64,000 bases of DNA from an uncultured Treponema sp. Its GTDB lineage: Bacteria > Spirochaetota > Spirochaetia > Treponematales > Treponemataceae. Every line of letters begins with the position of its first letter. The stretch's first letter is position 1. The notes below the pieces were generated by a model. The model saw only the letters and a program-made list of their open reading frames with translations, ran no database searches and was not told where the DNA came from. Positions 17,830 to 29,008 of this stretch are shown one piece after another. The stretch is from the NCBI GenBank assembly GCA_947177175.1, contig CAMWTK010000001.1:1-64000 (forward strand). Direction: 5' to 3'. Position numbers and translations under genes: made by a program.

Positions 17830-20800
17830 CTACGCCTCTTTCCGACGCTCCTGCGCGAGCATCACTTCCTGCGCCGCAACCTGGTCGGCGTTGAGCGGCG
17901 GCCTGCCGTCAATCAGCCCGCGCTCATCCTCGTCGGGGTGCTTTCCGTAGGGGGCGTTCGCGAGCAGCAGTTTCAGGCGGTTCAGCTGGTTGACCTCGCT
18001 CGAGCCGGGGTCGTAGTCGATGGCGGCAATGTTCGCCTCAGGGTAGCGCCGCTTGAGTTCCTTGATGACCCCGCGCCCGCAGATATGGTTGGGCATACAG
18101 GCGAACGGCTGCACGCAGGCAAAACTCTGCACGCCCTCGCGGATCAGATCCACGATTTCGCCCGTCAAAAACCAGCCCTCGCCCGTCACGTTGCCGAGCG
18201 AAATGATGTCCTTCGCATAGTCCATCTTCTCGTAAATCGACGTGGGCGGCACGAACCGGCGGCTCTTGGCGAGCGTCCGCTTCACGTACCCGCGGAACGT
18301 CTCGGTCAGGGCGATGAGCAGCCGCGCGATCCGCTCGCCGCTTTTGGGGACGGCAAGGTTCTTGTGCTTGAAGATATTGTCCGAAAAATTGTACAGCAGG
18401 AAGTCGATGAAGCCCGGCTGCACGCATTCCGCGCCCTCCGCCTCGATCGTCTCCACCAGATTGTTGTTCGCCGTGGGGTGCAGCTTGACCAGAATCTCAC
18501 CGACCACCGCCACGCGCGGCTTCTTGACCGGCATCAGCTCAAGGTGGTCAAAGTCCCGGACGATGCCGCGCACGATTTTATGGTAGGTGTGCAGCGACAT
18601 GCCTTTCAGGGCGCGCCCGATGATGTCGTTCCATTTCTCATAGAGCGCGTCCGCGCTGCCCGGCACTTTCTCGTAGGGGCGCGTGCGGTACAGCACCTGA
18701 ATGAGCAGGTCGCCAAGGATGAACGCGAGCACGATGCCCTTTCCGAGTGAGAACGTCAGTTTGAATCCGGGATTCGATTCCAGCCCCTGCGCGCTCAGGC
18801 TGATGACCGGGATATGCCCCCACCCCGCGTCGTTGAGCGCGCGGCGGATAAAGCCGATGTAGTTGGTCATGCGGCAGCCGCCGCCCGTCTGGATAATCGC
18901 GAGGCTCACGCGGTTCAGGTCATACGCGCCGCTTTCGAGCGCGCTCATCAGCTGCCCCGTCACCAGTATGGCGGGATAGCACGCATCGTTGTTCACGTAT
19001 TTCAGCCCCACATCGACGGCTTTCTTGTCCACTTCGGGCAAAAAGACGATATTGTAGCCCTCATGCTCGAACACTTTCTGGTGCAGGCGCATGTGAATCG
19101 GGCTCATCTGCGGGGCAAGAATCGTGTGCGTCCGCTTGAAGTCCTTCTCAAACGGCTTGCGGTGGTACGCGGACGACCGGGACGGCAGTTTCTTGCGGTT
19201 GCGCTGGCGTTCCCGCACCGCGGCGATGAGCGAGCGGATACGGATGCGCACCGCGCCGAGGTTCGAGCCTTCGTCAATCTTGATGAGCGTGTACATCCGT
19301 CCTTTCGCCTTCAGGATTTCGTCCACCTGGTCGGAGGAGATCGCATCCAGCCCGCAGCCGAACGAGGTGAGCTGCACCAGCTCAAGGTCGGGCATACCCG
19401 CCACGAACGCGCCCGCACGGTACAGGCGGCTGTGATACGTCCACTGATCGACGATACGGAGGGGTCGCTCCACCCGGGCAAGGTGCGCCACGGATTCTTC
19501 GGTAAAGACCGCAAGCCCCAGCCCGTTTATCATCTCCGGGATGCCGTGGTTGATTTCGGGGTCGAGGTGGTAGGGGCGGCCGGAAAGCACGATGCCGTTC
19601 GCGCCACGCAGAATCATCTCCTCCAGCGCCTCCTCGCCTGCCTGCCGCACCTCGGCGCGGAATTTCTCCTGCTCTTTCCAGCCCGCGTCCACGGCAGACT
19701 CGACCTGCGCGCGCGTCACGGGGAAATGCGGCGAAAGCTCCTCGAACAGCCGCTCGGCAAGACGTTTTTTGTCCTCAATCGGCAGGAACGGGTTCATGAA
19801 CAACAGGTTCTTGTCCTGCCGCAGCGCGTCCACGTTGTTCTTGAGGACTTCGGAATAGCTCGTGACGATCGGGCAGTTGTAATGGTTGTCCGCGCCCGCA
19901 TCCTCCACCTGCTCGTACGGAGCGCACGGGTAGAAGATGAACGGGCAGCCCACTTTGAGCAGGTGCATGATGTGCCCGTGCGTAATCTTCGCCGGATAGC
20001 AGACCGACTCGGACGGAATCGTCTCCAGCCCGGACTCGTACACGGCACGCGACGAACGCGGCGACAGCCGTACGCGGAATCCCAGCTCGGTAAAGAACGT
20101 GAACCACAGCGGATAGTTCTCGTACATATTGAGCACGCGCGGAATGCCCACCTCGCCCAGCGACGCATCGGAAAGCGCGCACGGACGGTAGCCGAACAGG
20201 CGGTCGTACTTCCATTTGAACAGGTTGGGCAGATTTTTGTTCTCGTCGGTCGCGCCGCTCGCCTTCGCGTTGCCCGCGTCAAGGACAGTGCCCCCGAGCG
20301 CCGCACGTTCCGCGCCGCGCTCGCAGCGGTTTCCCGTCACGAACGTGCGCGTCCGGGAGTTCTCCCCGTCGCCGTCCGCGGAGAACGTGTTCACCGTCAG
20401 CAGGCAGTTGTTCTGGCAGCCGCCGCAGCGGCGCAGGTCAAGCGAAACGCTGAAATGGTCGAGCTGGTCAGGTCCGGCAATGCCCGAGCGGATAACGGGC
20501 GGCACGAAGCCGGCCTCCTCGCCGGGCTTGGGGGCGGTCAGGTCGCGCCACTGGTCATAGGCAATCAGTGCCGCGCCGTACGCGCCCATCAGCCCCGCCA
20601 CGTCGGGGCGGTAGACGTTCACGCCCGCGATTTTCTCGAACGCGCGCAGCACGGCATTGTTGTTGAACGTGCCGCCCTGCACCACCACTTTCGTGCCGAT
20701 TTCGCCCGCGCTGCGCAGTTTTATCACCTTGAACAGCGCGTTCTTGATGACCGAATACGACAGCCCGGCGGAGATGTCGGCAATGGTCGCGCCCTCTTTC

Positions 20801-22359
20801 TGCGCCTGCTTGACGCGGCTGTTCATAAAGACCGTGCAGCGGCTGCCCAAATCCACCGGCTTCTGCGCGAGCAGTGCCTTCTGGCTGAACTCCTGCACGG
20901 AAAGCCCCATGCTCCGCGCGAAGTTGTCAAGGAACGACCCGCAGCCCGACGAGCATGCCTCGTTGAGCTGGATGGACACAATCGCGCCGTCTTTCATGCG
21001 CAGGCACTTCATGTCCTGCCCGCCGATGTCCAGCAGGAATTCCACGCCGGGAACGAAAAAATCGGCGGCGCGGTAATGCGTGATTGTCTCCACCTCGCCC
21101 GCGTCCACACCGAGCGCCGCCTGAAACAACGCCTCGCCATAGCCCGTGGACACCGACCGCGCGATGTAGGCATGGCGGGGAAGTATGGCATACAAGTCCT
21201 TGAGCACGCGCACCGCCAAATCGACCGGGTTGCCCGCGTTCACGTCGTAGAAACGCCACAGGATGCGCCCGTTCTGGTCGATGAGGACGGCCTTGGTCGT
21301 CGTCGATCCGGCATCAAGCCCGAGGAACACCGGGCCGCTCGCCTCGGCAAGCGGGGCTGTCTCCGTCGTCTCCTTTGCGTGCCGCGCGGTGAATTCGTCA
21401 AGCTCCGCCTGATCCCTGAACAGCGGCTCAAGCCGGGCGACCTCGTTCAGCTCCGCGCCCACCAGATTTTTGAGGCTTTCGCGCACCTGCGCGATCGTCG
21501 GGCAGGTTTCCGTCCGTTCCGCGCGCGGCACACGGTCGCGCCCCGCGTTGAACGCGCTTCCCGCCGCCACGAACAGCTGCGAGTTCTGCGGGACGATAAT
21601 CGCGTCGCCCTCCAGGTGCAACGTCTCGACGAAACGATGGCGGAGCTGGTCAAGGAAGTGCAGCGGTCCGCCCAAAAACGCCACGTTGCCGCGAATCGGC
21701 TTTCCGCACGCAAGCCCGCCGATTGTCTGGCTCACCACCGCCTGAAAAATGGACGCGGCGATGTCCTCGCGGCGAGCGCCCTCGTTGATGAGCGGCTGCA
21801 CGTCCGTCTTGGCGAACACGCCGCAACGCGCCGCAATCGGGTAAATCGTCGTCGCGCCTTTTGCCAGCTCGTTCAGCCCGGTCGCGTCCGTCTCAAGCAG
21901 CGCCGCCATCTGGTCGATGAACGCGCCCGTGCCGCCCGCGCACGTGCCGTTCATGCGCTGGTCAACGCCGCCCGTAAAATACGTGATTTTCGCGTCCTCG
22001 CCGCCCAGCTCAATCACCACGTCCGTCTGCGGGATGAGTTTCCTGACAGAGGTCGTGGCGGCGACCACTTCCTGTATGAACGGAATGCCCAGCCACTGCG
22101 AAACCGCAAGCCCGCCCGACCCGGTTACCCTGAGGCTGACGGCGCGGCGGTCCTTTTCCGGCAGGACGGATTCCAGCACGTCGAGCGCGCGGCCGACCAC
22201 CGTGATAATCGTGCTGCGGATGTCGGCGCGATGCCGCTCGTACGCTTCAAACAGAAAAGAATCGTCATCGTCAAGCGCGACGACTTTTACCGTGGTAGAA
22301 CCGACATCGATTCCCATGCGGACAGGCTCTGCTGCCGGCGAAAAGTGCATTTCAGACAT
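17830..22359 (-). CDS. Acyl-CoA dehydratase activase (BadF/BadG/BcrA/BcrD ATPase domains fused to COG3580/3581-like domains)
   Basis: Two ATPase repeats [12 protein letters not shown] and [33 protein letters not shown]. Confidence 0.9.
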   Translation of the reverse strand: MSEMHFSPAAEPVRMGIDVGSTTVKVVALDDDDSFLFEAYERHRADIRSTIITVVGRALDVLESVLPEKDRRAVSLRVTGSGGLAVSQWLGIPFIQEVVAATTSVRKLIPQTDVVIELGGEDAKITYFTGGVDQRMNGTCAGGTGAFIDQMAALLETDATGLNELAKGATTIYPIAARCGVFAKTDVQPLINEGARREDIAASIFQAVVSQTIGGLACGKPIRGNVAFLGGPLHFLDQLRHRFVETLHLEGDAIIVPQNSQLFVAAGSAFNAGRDRVPRAERTETCPTIAQVRESLKNLVGAELNEVARLEPLFRDQAELDEFTARHAKETTETAPLAEASGPVFLGLDAGSTTTKAVLIDQNGRILWRFYDVNAGNPVDLAVRVLKDLYAILPRHAYIARSVSTGYGEALFQAALGVDAGEVETITHYRAADFFVPGVEFLLDIGGQDMKCLRMKDGAIVSIQLNEACSSGCGSFLDNFARSMGLSVQEFSQKALLAQKPVDLGSRCTVFMNSRVKQAQKEGATIADISAGLSYSVIKNALFKVIKLRSAGEIGTKVVVQGGTFNNNAVLRAFEKIAGVNVYRPDVAGLMGAYGAALIAYDQWRDLTAPKPGEEAGFVPPVIRSGIAGPDQLDHFSVSLDLRRCGGCQNNCLLTVNTFSADGDGENSRTRTFVTGNRCERGAERAALGGTVLDAGNAKASGATDENKNLPNLFKWKYDRLFGYRPCALSDASLGEVGIPRVLNMYENYPLWFTFFTELGFRVRLSPRSSRAVYESGLETIPSESVCYPAKITHGHIMHLLKVGCPFIFYPCAPYEQVEDAGADNHYNCPIVTSYSEVLKNNVDALRQDKNLLFMNPFLPIEDKKRLAERLFEELSPHFPVTRAQVESAVDAGWKEQEKFRAEVRQAGEEALEEMILRGANGIVLSGRPYHLDPEINHGIPEMINGLGLAVFTEESVAHLARVERPLRIVDQWTYHSRLYRAGAFVAGMPDLELVQLTSFGCGLDAISSDQVDEILKAKGRMYTLIKIDEGSNLGAVRIRIRSLIAAVRERQRNRKKLPSRSSAYHRKPFEKDFKRTHTILAPQMSPIHMRLHQKVFEHEGYNIVFLPEVDKKAVDVGLKYVNNDACYPAILVTGQLMSALESGAYDLNRVSLAIIQTGGGCRMTNYIGFIRRALNDAGWGHIPVISLSAQGLESNPGFKLTFSLGKGIVLAFILGDLLIQVLYRTRPYEKVPGSADALYEKWNDIIGRALKGMSLHTYHKIVRGIVRDFDHLELMPVKKPRVAVVGEILVKLHPTANNNLVETIEAEGAECVQPGFIDFLLYNFSDNIFKHKNLAVPKSGERIARLLIALTETFRGYVKRTLAKSRRFVPPTSIYEKMDYAKDIISLGNVTGEGWFLTGEIVDLIREGVQSFACVQPFACMPNHICGRGVIKELKRRYPEANIAAIDYDPGSSEVNQLNRLKLLLANAPYGKHPDEDERGLIDGRPPLNADQVAAQEVMLAQERRKEA

Positions 22360-22407
22360 AATATCCACCAGAATGAGGTTACGGACAGTGTACCTCAAAC
22401 GCGGAGA

Positions 22408-24414
22408 TTAGGCAATGTCATGCCGCTTGCGGCCTTTCCGTTTTTTGGGGGTGATGATCGTGAAGACAATTGTTTTTTCCATCTCGCCGCCGGCGGCAAG
22501 ATCGACGTTCCAGCAGAGCGCGGCGACGAAGGTCGTGCCCGCGACGCGCACCGTGCCGTCCGCGCCCGGCCGGCGGAAAAACAGGGGCATACCGGTGACG
22601 GAGGCGTTCTCGTTCGGCTCGTAGACGAACGACACGTCGTTTGCCCGGTCGGTTATCTGGAGATAGGACACGTCGTTCCTGCTCCCGGGCTTTGCCGTCG
22701 CGTCAAGGTCGTCCTTTTCGCCCCCGGAGATGACCGCGACCGTATAGCCGTTGCAGTCCGCGCGGGAAAAATCGGTCTGCGCGAAGTTGGATTCCACCAC
22801 CAACTGCGCCCGGAGCGCGAGCGGGCTTTCGTTCCTGAGGATATACTGCACGGTAAAGCCGTTTGAGTTGATGCTATAGTTCTTCCGCAGCGTGACCGGC
22901 TGCCGCAGCGCACCGAATTCGTCCGTGCCGGTCAGCCGAATCTCATGGCGGCGGCGGTCAAACTTTGCCTGCGCGAACACGACCCGCGAGAAAATGCCGC
23001 TGCCCGTGGGCGCGCCTTTCTTATATGCCCGGTATTCTTCCGGCGTGAAGAGGTGATCGACGAACAGCCCGCGCTCGTAGGTGTCGCTCACGCGGTCGAA
23101 TTTCTCAATGCGCTTCAGGTTGTCGGCGTAGTTCCCCGTGTTGTGCATGACATCAAGCTCGGTGATGCTCGCGCCCCGGCGCGAGATACACGCATCGAAC
23201 GACTGCATCTGGCAGACATACTCGTCGTTGCCGTCCGCGTCATAGTCGTAGCTCGTCACGCATTCGGTGAACGTGTCCAGCCCCTCGCGCAGGATTTTCT
23301 CCGCCTCGGTCAGCGCACGGTAGGCGTTCTGCCGGATCGCGTTGGTGGCGAAGATGCCCTGCGGATTGCACACGAACGCCTCGCCCGTCTGCGCCTGCCA
23401 CAGTTTTTCCCGCGCGCTTTTCTTGCGCACCTTGTCGCCGTGGTAGTTCGCGATGAGCGTGCTGATGTAGAGCATACGGTCATACAGGGCATGGTTGCGC
23501 GGATAGGTCTCCAAGAAATCGTACATCGTCACCGGGTAGCCCGCCGCACGCTCCTGCGGCGTATACGGCACCAGCCCCCACTGCGCGATGTCGGAGCGCA
23601 CGCCCGCCGCGATGTATGCCGGTCGCACCGCCGCATGCAGCTTGCGGTATTCCTGCGGGGTCGTCAGCGCGATGCCGCCGTCTGCGTCAGACTGAAGCGC
23701 GCCGAGCAGTCCGCTCATCCAACCGTCCTCACAGCGGGCGGCGAACGATTCCACGTCGCACATGAGGGTGAGCACGGGAACATCCGTCGCGGGCGCGGCC
23801 GTTTTTGCGGACGACGACAGCGCCGCCGCCTTGAGTGAAGCAAGATAGTCCGCCGCCGAAACGGAATTGTCATGCGGCAGCCCCTCGCGCGAGACGGGAA
23901 ACACGACGACCGACTTTCCCTGCTCGGTGACCAGCAGCGGCTCGCCCGTCCGTTTCTCCGGCGCGACCAGCGAGCTGTCCAGCAGCACGTACTCCATGCC
24001 GCTGTTGTGCAGCCCCGGCACGATGCCGCCGTCCCATACCGAGCCGTACACGGTCATGCCGCGCGGACGCTTCCCGATCGCGCCGCTTAAGGCGGCGGTG
24101 TACAGCTCAATCTGCCCGTTCCTGTCCATGGGAAGCAGCAGCGGGAACGGCGGATTATAATAGCCGCCGCCCAGCAGCTCAATCTGCTTGCGGTGCAGCA
24201 GCTCTTTCAGGAGCGTCACGCATTCGGGATGCTTTTTTGCCAGCCAGGAGAACGTCGGTCCGAAAAATGAGAAAGACACCTTACACGCAGGATTCGCATA
24301 GAGAAACGAGACGATTTTTTTATATGACCGCTGGTACGCCGCCTCCAACGAATCGGGCGAACTGATACCCAGCGAACCGGCCGTAACCGCCATGCAGATA
24401 TGCAACACTTTCAT
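22408..24414 (-). CDS. GH57-type alpha-amylase/4-alpha-glucanotransferase-like protein
   Basis: SFFGPTFSWLAKKHPECVTLLKELLHRKQIELLGGGYYNPPFPLLLP. Confidence 0.75.
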   Translation of the reverse strand: MKVLHICMAVTAGSLGISSPDSLEAAYQRSYKKIVSFLYANPACKVSFSFFGPTFSWLAKKHPECVTLLKELLHRKQIELLGGGYYNPPFPLLLPMDRNGQIELYTAALSGAIGKRPRGMTVYGSVWDGGIVPGLHNSGMEYVLLDSSLVAPEKRTGEPLLVTEQGKSVVVFPVSREGLPHDNSVSAADYLASLKAAALSSSAKTAAPATDVPVLTLMCDVESFAARCEDGWMSGLLGALQSDADGGIALTTPQEYRKLHAAVRPAYIAAGVRSDIAQWGLVPYTPQERAAGYPVTMYDFLETYPRNHALYDRMLYISTLIANYHGDKVRKKSAREKLWQAQTGEAFVCNPQGIFATNAIRQNAYRALTEAEKILREGLDTFTECVTSYDYDADGNDEYVCQMQSFDACISRRGASITELDVMHNTGNYADNLKRIEKFDRVSDTYERGLFVDHLFTPEEYRAYKKGAPTGSGIFSRVVFAQAKFDRRRHEIRLTGTDEFGALRQPVTLRKNYSINSNGFTVQYILRNESPLALRAQLVVESNFAQTDFSRADCNGYTVAVISGGEKDDLDATAKPGSRNDVSYLQITDRANDVSFVYEPNENASVTGMPLFFRRPGADGTVRVAGTTFVAALCWNVDLAAGGEMEKTIVFTIITPKKRKGRKRHDIA

Positions 24415-24461
24415 ACCAAAACGAAACGAGTGCTGCGCCCCACCCTGCACAACCTACAACG

Positions 24462-25010
24462 CTAACTCCTTCCAGACCTCGCTTGTATCATTCTATACCA
24501 AGCGCGCCAAAATGTAAAATGCTTTTTCGCCGGAATGTCCGCCTCCGCGCCCGTTTTTTCCGCCAGCGAAATCAGCCCGGCAGGACAAGACGGGACGCAC
24601 GCGCCGCAGCCGTCGCACAAATCGGTCACTACGGCAACGCTGCCGTCCAGCTGGATTGCCTTCTGGTGGCAGACCGCCATGCAGTCGCCAAAGCCCGCGC
24701 AGCCGTGGAAACCGTGGTATTCGGTCTCATACGCCGCATGGAACACGGCGCAGTTTTTCAGCCCCGCGTAGGTGAGCCGCCGCACGGACTCGTCTTTTGG
24801 CGCGGAGTCAATGACCGCCCGCCGCGACGGGTCGCTTTTGACCGCGTCCTCTTTTTCGACCTCATAGCTCACGTTCTTTTCGGCAGAAAGCACCGACGCA
24901 ACACCGTAATACTTTGACTTGAGCGCGGGCACGAAAAAGCAGAAGAAGAAAAACAGGCAGCCCGTCGCCAACAGCAGAAAGACGACGAGCAGCAGCACGG
25001 CAAGAATCAT
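24462..25010 (-). CDS. rnfB: RnfB-like ferredoxin subunit (short form)
   Basis: N-terminal TM, FHGCAGFGDCMAVCHQKAI and CDGCGACVPSCPAGLI clusters; last gene of rnf cluster. Confidence 0.75.
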   Translation of the reverse strand: MILAVLLLVVFLLLATGCLFFFFCFFVPALKSKYYGVASVLSAEKNVSYEVEKEDAVKSDPSRRAVIDSAPKDESVRRLTYAGLKNCAVFHAAYETEYHGFHGCAGFGDCMAVCHQKAIQLDGSVAVVTDLCDGCGACVPSCPAGLISLAEKTGAEADIPAKKHFTFWRAWYRMIQARSGRS

Positions 25011-25573
25011 CGTCCCACCTCCAGTTGCATGAGCCATGACACGTTGAACGCGCCCAGCGCAATCAGGATGACCGCAAGGCTCACGAGCAGCAGACAGTAG
25101 ACCCGCAGTCCCTGAACCGGCGCGAACAACGAGAAACGGTTGCGCAGCGCAAAGACAATGCCGCACAGCAGATAGAACGCCGCGACGCACGAAACGGCAA
25201 TGATGACCGCCACGCCGACGGACGATGCCTCGTTGAGCGCGAGCAGCACGCACAGCAGGGGCACGCCGAATTCCGTCGCCGAATTCTGCAAGCCGATAGT
25301 CACGAACACTTCGATGACCGCGGAGAACAGGACGAACACGATGACCGCCACCAGCGGGTACAGCTCGGCAAGGCGCACCGGGACGAACAGGGCATTGACG
25401 ATCAGGTAGGAGACCGTCGTCGTAGTCGCCACCGTAATGAGCGATTTCGTGCCCGTCAGGACAAGGTTTCCGTAGCCGCCGCTGCCCGCAGAAATCAGGT
25501 TGTGCAGCCCAATCCCATAGAACAGGAACGCCGACGCGGAGAACGCATAATAGACAATCGTGGCGAAAATCAT
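25007..25573 (-). CDS. rnfA: RnfA-like membrane subunit
   Basis: Six-TM; FSAVIEVFVTIGLQNSATEFGVPLLCVLLALNEASSVGVAV; position in cluster. Confidence 0.7.
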   Translation of the reverse strand: MIFATIVYYAFSASAFLFYGIGLHNLISAGSGGYGNLVLTGTKSLITVATTTTVSYLIVNALFVPVRLAELYPLVAVIVFVLFSAVIEVFVTIGLQNSATEFGVPLLCVLLALNEASSVGVAVIIAVSCVAAFYLLCGIVFALRNRFSLFAPVQGLRVYCLLLVSLAVILIALGAFNVSWLMQLEVGR

Positions 25574-26187
25574 CGCTCGACTCCCGCGCGCCTGAGAGCC
25601 GCAAACTGCCCCGTCACGAGCAGGTAGAGCGCGAGCAAGACGGCGACAAGCACGAACGCGCCCGGAATCGTCGCGAAAAACGCGCCTGCGGCAGTCGCCT
25701 GTGCGCCGAACGGCACGTGCGCCGCGGCAATCCTGCGCCAGACGGGAAAGGTCACCGTGCCGAAACCCACGAGGTCGCGCACCAGGTAGATGCCGAGCGC
25801 GACGGCGGAGAACACCGCGTTCCGCAACGCCTTCTCCTGTATGTCCGCCGCGAGCGACGGTGCGGCATATTTATAGGAAAACTCAATGATTGCCGAAGCC
25901 AGCGCGGGAAGATAGAACGAGAATCCCAACGTGAGCGCGACGACGGGACAGAAAAAGATGACCAGCTGCTTGAACAGAATGGTCACCGCAACCAGCTCCA
26001 CCGACACGATCACGTTCTTCAAATCGTCCAAATGCAACCGCTCCGTCAGATGCCCGACAAGCACGCCCGTCAAAACCTGCACGTTGAACACCACGACCAT
26101 CAGCAGCCCGAACGCCAGCCGCCCGGGAACGGGAACGACGACCGTAAGGACGGCCGCGAGATAAAAATAAATCGTCCTGTCTTTCAT
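25570..26187 (-). CDS. rnfE: RnfE-like membrane subunit
   Basis: Multi-TM, positional in rnf cluster. Confidence 0.65.
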   Translation of the reverse strand: MKDRTIYFYLAAVLTVVVPVPGRLAFGLLMVVVFNVQVLTGVLVGHLTERLHLDDLKNVIVSVELVAVTILFKQLVIFFCPVVALTLGFSFYLPALASAIIEFSYKYAAPSLAADIQEKALRNAVFSAVALGIYLVRDLVGFGTVTFPVWRRIAAAHVPFGAQATAAGAFFATIPGAFVLVAVLLALYLLVTGQFAALRRAGVER

Positions 26188-26666
26188 TGTACTCCCGCCT
26201 TTTCCAGCATGAGCGGAATCCGCTTCTGCCAGTACGCAATCGTACTGCCCTGCACGGTGCGGTTGAGGACGTGCGCCGCCGTGCCCAGGTCAAGCGCATA
26301 GCCGACGAACTGTACGCCGGAGCGCGGTTCATACAGGAACAGCGCGGGCAACGCCCCCGCAACCGTGGGAATGCGCACGATCACGCAGCAGACCGGCCGC
26401 TCCGCCGCATCCGCGCGCCGGACCGCGAACACCGCCGCGCTCGTCGCCATCGTCGATTTAATCTCCAAAAAGTCGCCGACCACATAAGCGCCGGGGAAAT
26501 ACGTGTCGAGCGTCGCCTGCGCAGTCTGCGCAAGCCCGTGCCGCCATGAGCCGTGCGCGAGCAGGCTGACGCACAGGACGACCGCCGTCATGCCGGCCAT
26601 TATGCCGAAAAAGATGCCGTATTTCTTGCAGGCCGCTTTCAGTTCGTTGTCAGGCATGATGACCAT
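26184..26666 (-). CDS. rnfG: RnfG-like FMN-binding subunit
   Basis: Single N-terminal TM, C-terminal VQGSTIAYW, position in rnf cluster. Confidence 0.6.
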   Translation of the reverse strand: MVIMPDNELKAACKKYGIFFGIMAGMTAVVLCVSLLAHGSWRHGLAQTAQATLDTYFPGAYVVGDFLEIKSTMATSAAVFAVRRADAAERPVCCVIVRIPTVAGALPALFLYEPRSGVQFVGYALDLGTAAHVLNRTVQGSTIAYWQKRIPLMLEKAGVQ

Positions 26667-27723
26667 CCTTGTGCGCCTGCACCCGCGGCAACAGCACCGT
26701 ATGCAGGTACTGCCGCTCAGCCGCTGTCTCCGCCGCGACGATGACCGGCGCGACCACGTTCATGACCAGCACCGTGAACGCCGACCCCGCGCCCGAATCC
26801 CCCACGCCGATGATGAGAAACGCGACGATGCCCGCAAAAAAGCCATAGACCACCTTCCCCGCCGCCGTCACGGGTGTCGTACCGTACCATTGCAGCAGGA
26901 ACAGCGTACAGAACAGCGTACCGCTCGTCAGCAGCGCGAACAGCATATCGCCCTGCCCGACCGTGCCGCCGTACCACACCGGGGCGAGGAATCGGACAAG
27001 CAGGCAGTAAACGGCAAGGTAGACCGCCGGAATGAGCGCCTTGACGAGGTCGAACGAAATGAGGAAAATCGACGTGACCAGCGTAATCAGGTTGAAGCGG
27101 AACGCCGGGACGGACGCATGGGAATCCCACAGCAGCGACACGTAGCCTTCGGGAACGGACACGCCGAACAGACCGAACACGTTCCTGTTCAGGAACGCCG
27201 TAATCCGCGCGTCAATGCCCATCGTGGGGAACGTGCCGTCCTGAATGAGCGTGAGCGCGACGTTCTTCACCTGCAAGTCCTCCGCAGACAGCGAGAACGC
27301 GGGGAACAGGTCGGTGCGCACGAGCCAGCAGACCGCCACCGTCAGCGCGACGGGATTCACCCAGGTGTCCGCAAAGCCGCCGAGGATATGCTCGCAGACC
27401 AGAAGCACGCACAGCGCGATCAGAAAGACGGATGCCGCCGGATACGACGACGGAATGAGCAGGCCGATGACCAGCCCGCGCACGAGCGCGGCAATCCAGC
27501 CGAACGTCCGGGGCGGCGAAAAGAAACAGGCGATGCCCGCCACGGCAGCAGACGCGAGCACCGCGCCCGCGACCACGCCCAGCGCGCCCCAGCTCCGCGT
27601 CAGAAAAAGCATGAGCACGTGCGGCAGCAGGACAAGCAGGAACGCATATCCCTTGGCGTGCACGGACGGCGTGAGGGTGGCATACGGTCGCAGCGAGACG
27701 GTCGTATAATTATGTTTCATCAT
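26650..27723 (-). CDS. rnfD: RnfD-like membrane subunit
   Basis: Multi-TM NqrB/RnfD-type; ILGGFADTWVNPVALTVAVCWL. Confidence 0.8.
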   Translation of the reverse strand: MMKHNYTTVSLRPYATLTPSVHAKGYAFLLVLLPHVLMLFLTRSWGALGVVAGAVLASAAVAGIACFFSPPRTFGWIAALVRGLVIGLLIPSSYPAASVFLIALCVLLVCEHILGGFADTWVNPVALTVAVCWLVRTDLFPAFSLSAEDLQVKNVALTLIQDGTFPTMGIDARITAFLNRNVFGLFGVSVPEGYVSLLWDSHASVPAFRFNLITLVTSIFLISFDLVKALIPAVYLAVYCLLVRFLAPVWYGGTVGQGDMLFALLTSGTLFCTLFLLQWYGTTPVTAAGKVVYGFFAGIVAFLIIGVGDSGAGSAFTVLVMNVVAPVIVAAETAAERQYLHTVLLPRVQAHKDGHHA

Positions 27724-29008
27724 AGTTATCCTTTATCAGCGCGGCTATCTGGCTGAGCGGCAGCCGCGACGGGCAGACCGCATTGCACAGCGCGCAGCCC
27801 GTGCAGAGCACGGTCGTCGCCGCATAACGTTTTTCCAGCTCGGTGGCGTCCGCCCCATGCATGAACGCGCGGTAGAACATATCGGGATACAGGGCGACCG
27901 GGCAGACATTCCGGCAGCCGCCGCAGCGGACGCACGGCTCATCATGCTGGCGTTTTGCCCGGCGCGGCGGCAGGAACGCCACGGACTTGACCATCGCAGT
28001 CACCGGCACGTCAAGGCTGCTCACGGAAAAGCCCGTCACGATGCCGTTGATTACGATACCCGCGACGGGGCGTTTGAATCCGCCGCACTGCGCCGCAAGC
28101 TCGCCCAGCGTCGTGCCGATTTTGACATTCATAATCGCGCCCGCGTTCAGGCAGTCGCCGGTCACGTGCACGTACGTCTCCAAAAGCGGGGTCGAAAGCG
28201 CGACCGCGCGGTATGCCGCCAGTGCCGTCTGCACGTCGATGAACAGGTCGCGGTTGCCGATGCCCGAAAACGGCTGTTCCGGCAGCTGCTTTCGGATAGC
28301 AGCCACCAGCTCATGCCGCGTGCCCGCCGGATAGCGCGCCGTAGTACAGGCAATGTCATAGGCAGGAACGCCGAACATCGCGTCGTCCCGCCGGTGCACG
28401 GCAGCGTCTTTTCCGCCCGCGCGCCGCACGAACACCACGCCGTTCGCCCGCATCGCTTTCGCGATGATCGCGGCCCCCTCGGCGACCTCCGCCGCATGGT
28501 GCGCGGCAACGAACGTCTCCGTCACGCGGCTGGGATCGTCGTCAAAGAGCCGCACCACCAGAATCCGCGCGCTCTGGGGATGCAGCTGTTTTATCTGCGC
28601 GCACAGCGACGTGCACCGCGAGAACGTGCTGACCACGCCGCGCTCGGCAAAGAACAGTTGCAGCATACCGGCTTCATAGACAGTCCAGTCAATCTTCCAC
28701 GACCGCCTGCCGCTGTAGGAGAACGAGCCGCCCAGCGCGATGTTCGCCGCCTTGCCCAGCTTTCCGTCGGGGAGCTGCACGACCGAAAGCTCCCGCACCG
28801 TCCCCGGAATCGATGCCTGCACCGAGCCGGACCTGCCCTGCGCAATCGTCTGCCCTTCCTGCACGACATCGCCTTCCCTGACGAGGATTTCCATGCGCTC
28901 GCCCTTGTCATACCCGAACGGCACGACGGCGACGCGCGGCATGAATCCGTTGACCGAAAGGGAAAACGCCCCGCTGTCCTCGGAGAGAAAATCAGAAACC
29001 GATGCCAT
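27710..29008 (-). CDS. rnfC: RnfC-like electron transport subunit
   Basis: EPCVRCGGCRNVCPVALYP and CTGCALCNAVCPSRLPLSQIAALIKDNY. Confidence 0.9.
   Translation of the reverse strand: MASVSDFLSEDSGAFSLSVNGFMPRVAVVPFGYDKGERMEILVREGDVVQEGQTIAQGRSGSVQASIPGTVRELSVVQLPDGKLGKAANIALGGSFSYSGRRSWKIDWTVYEAGMLQLFFAERGVVSTFSRCTSLCAQIKQLHPQSARILVVRLFDDDPSRVTETFVAAHHAAEVAEGAAIIAKAMRANGVVFVRRAGGKDAAVHRRDDAMFGVPAYDIACTTARYPAGTRHELVAAIRKQLPEQPFSGIGNRDLFIDVQTALAAYRAVALSTPLLETYVHVTGDCLNAGAIMNVKIGTTLGELAAQCGGFKRPVAGIVINGIVTGFSVSSLDVPVTAMVKSVAFLPPRRAKRQHDEPCVRCGGCRNVCPVALYPDMFYRAFMHGADATELEKRYAATTVLCTGCALCNAVCPSRLPLSQIAALIKDNYDET

Noticed and set aside
18814-22866. 1350-aa plus-strand ORF opposite the acyl-CoA dehydratase activase
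   Set aside because: Mirror ORF caused by GC-rich codon bias; Arg/His/Ala-rich, no recognisable domains, antisense to a clear conserved protein.
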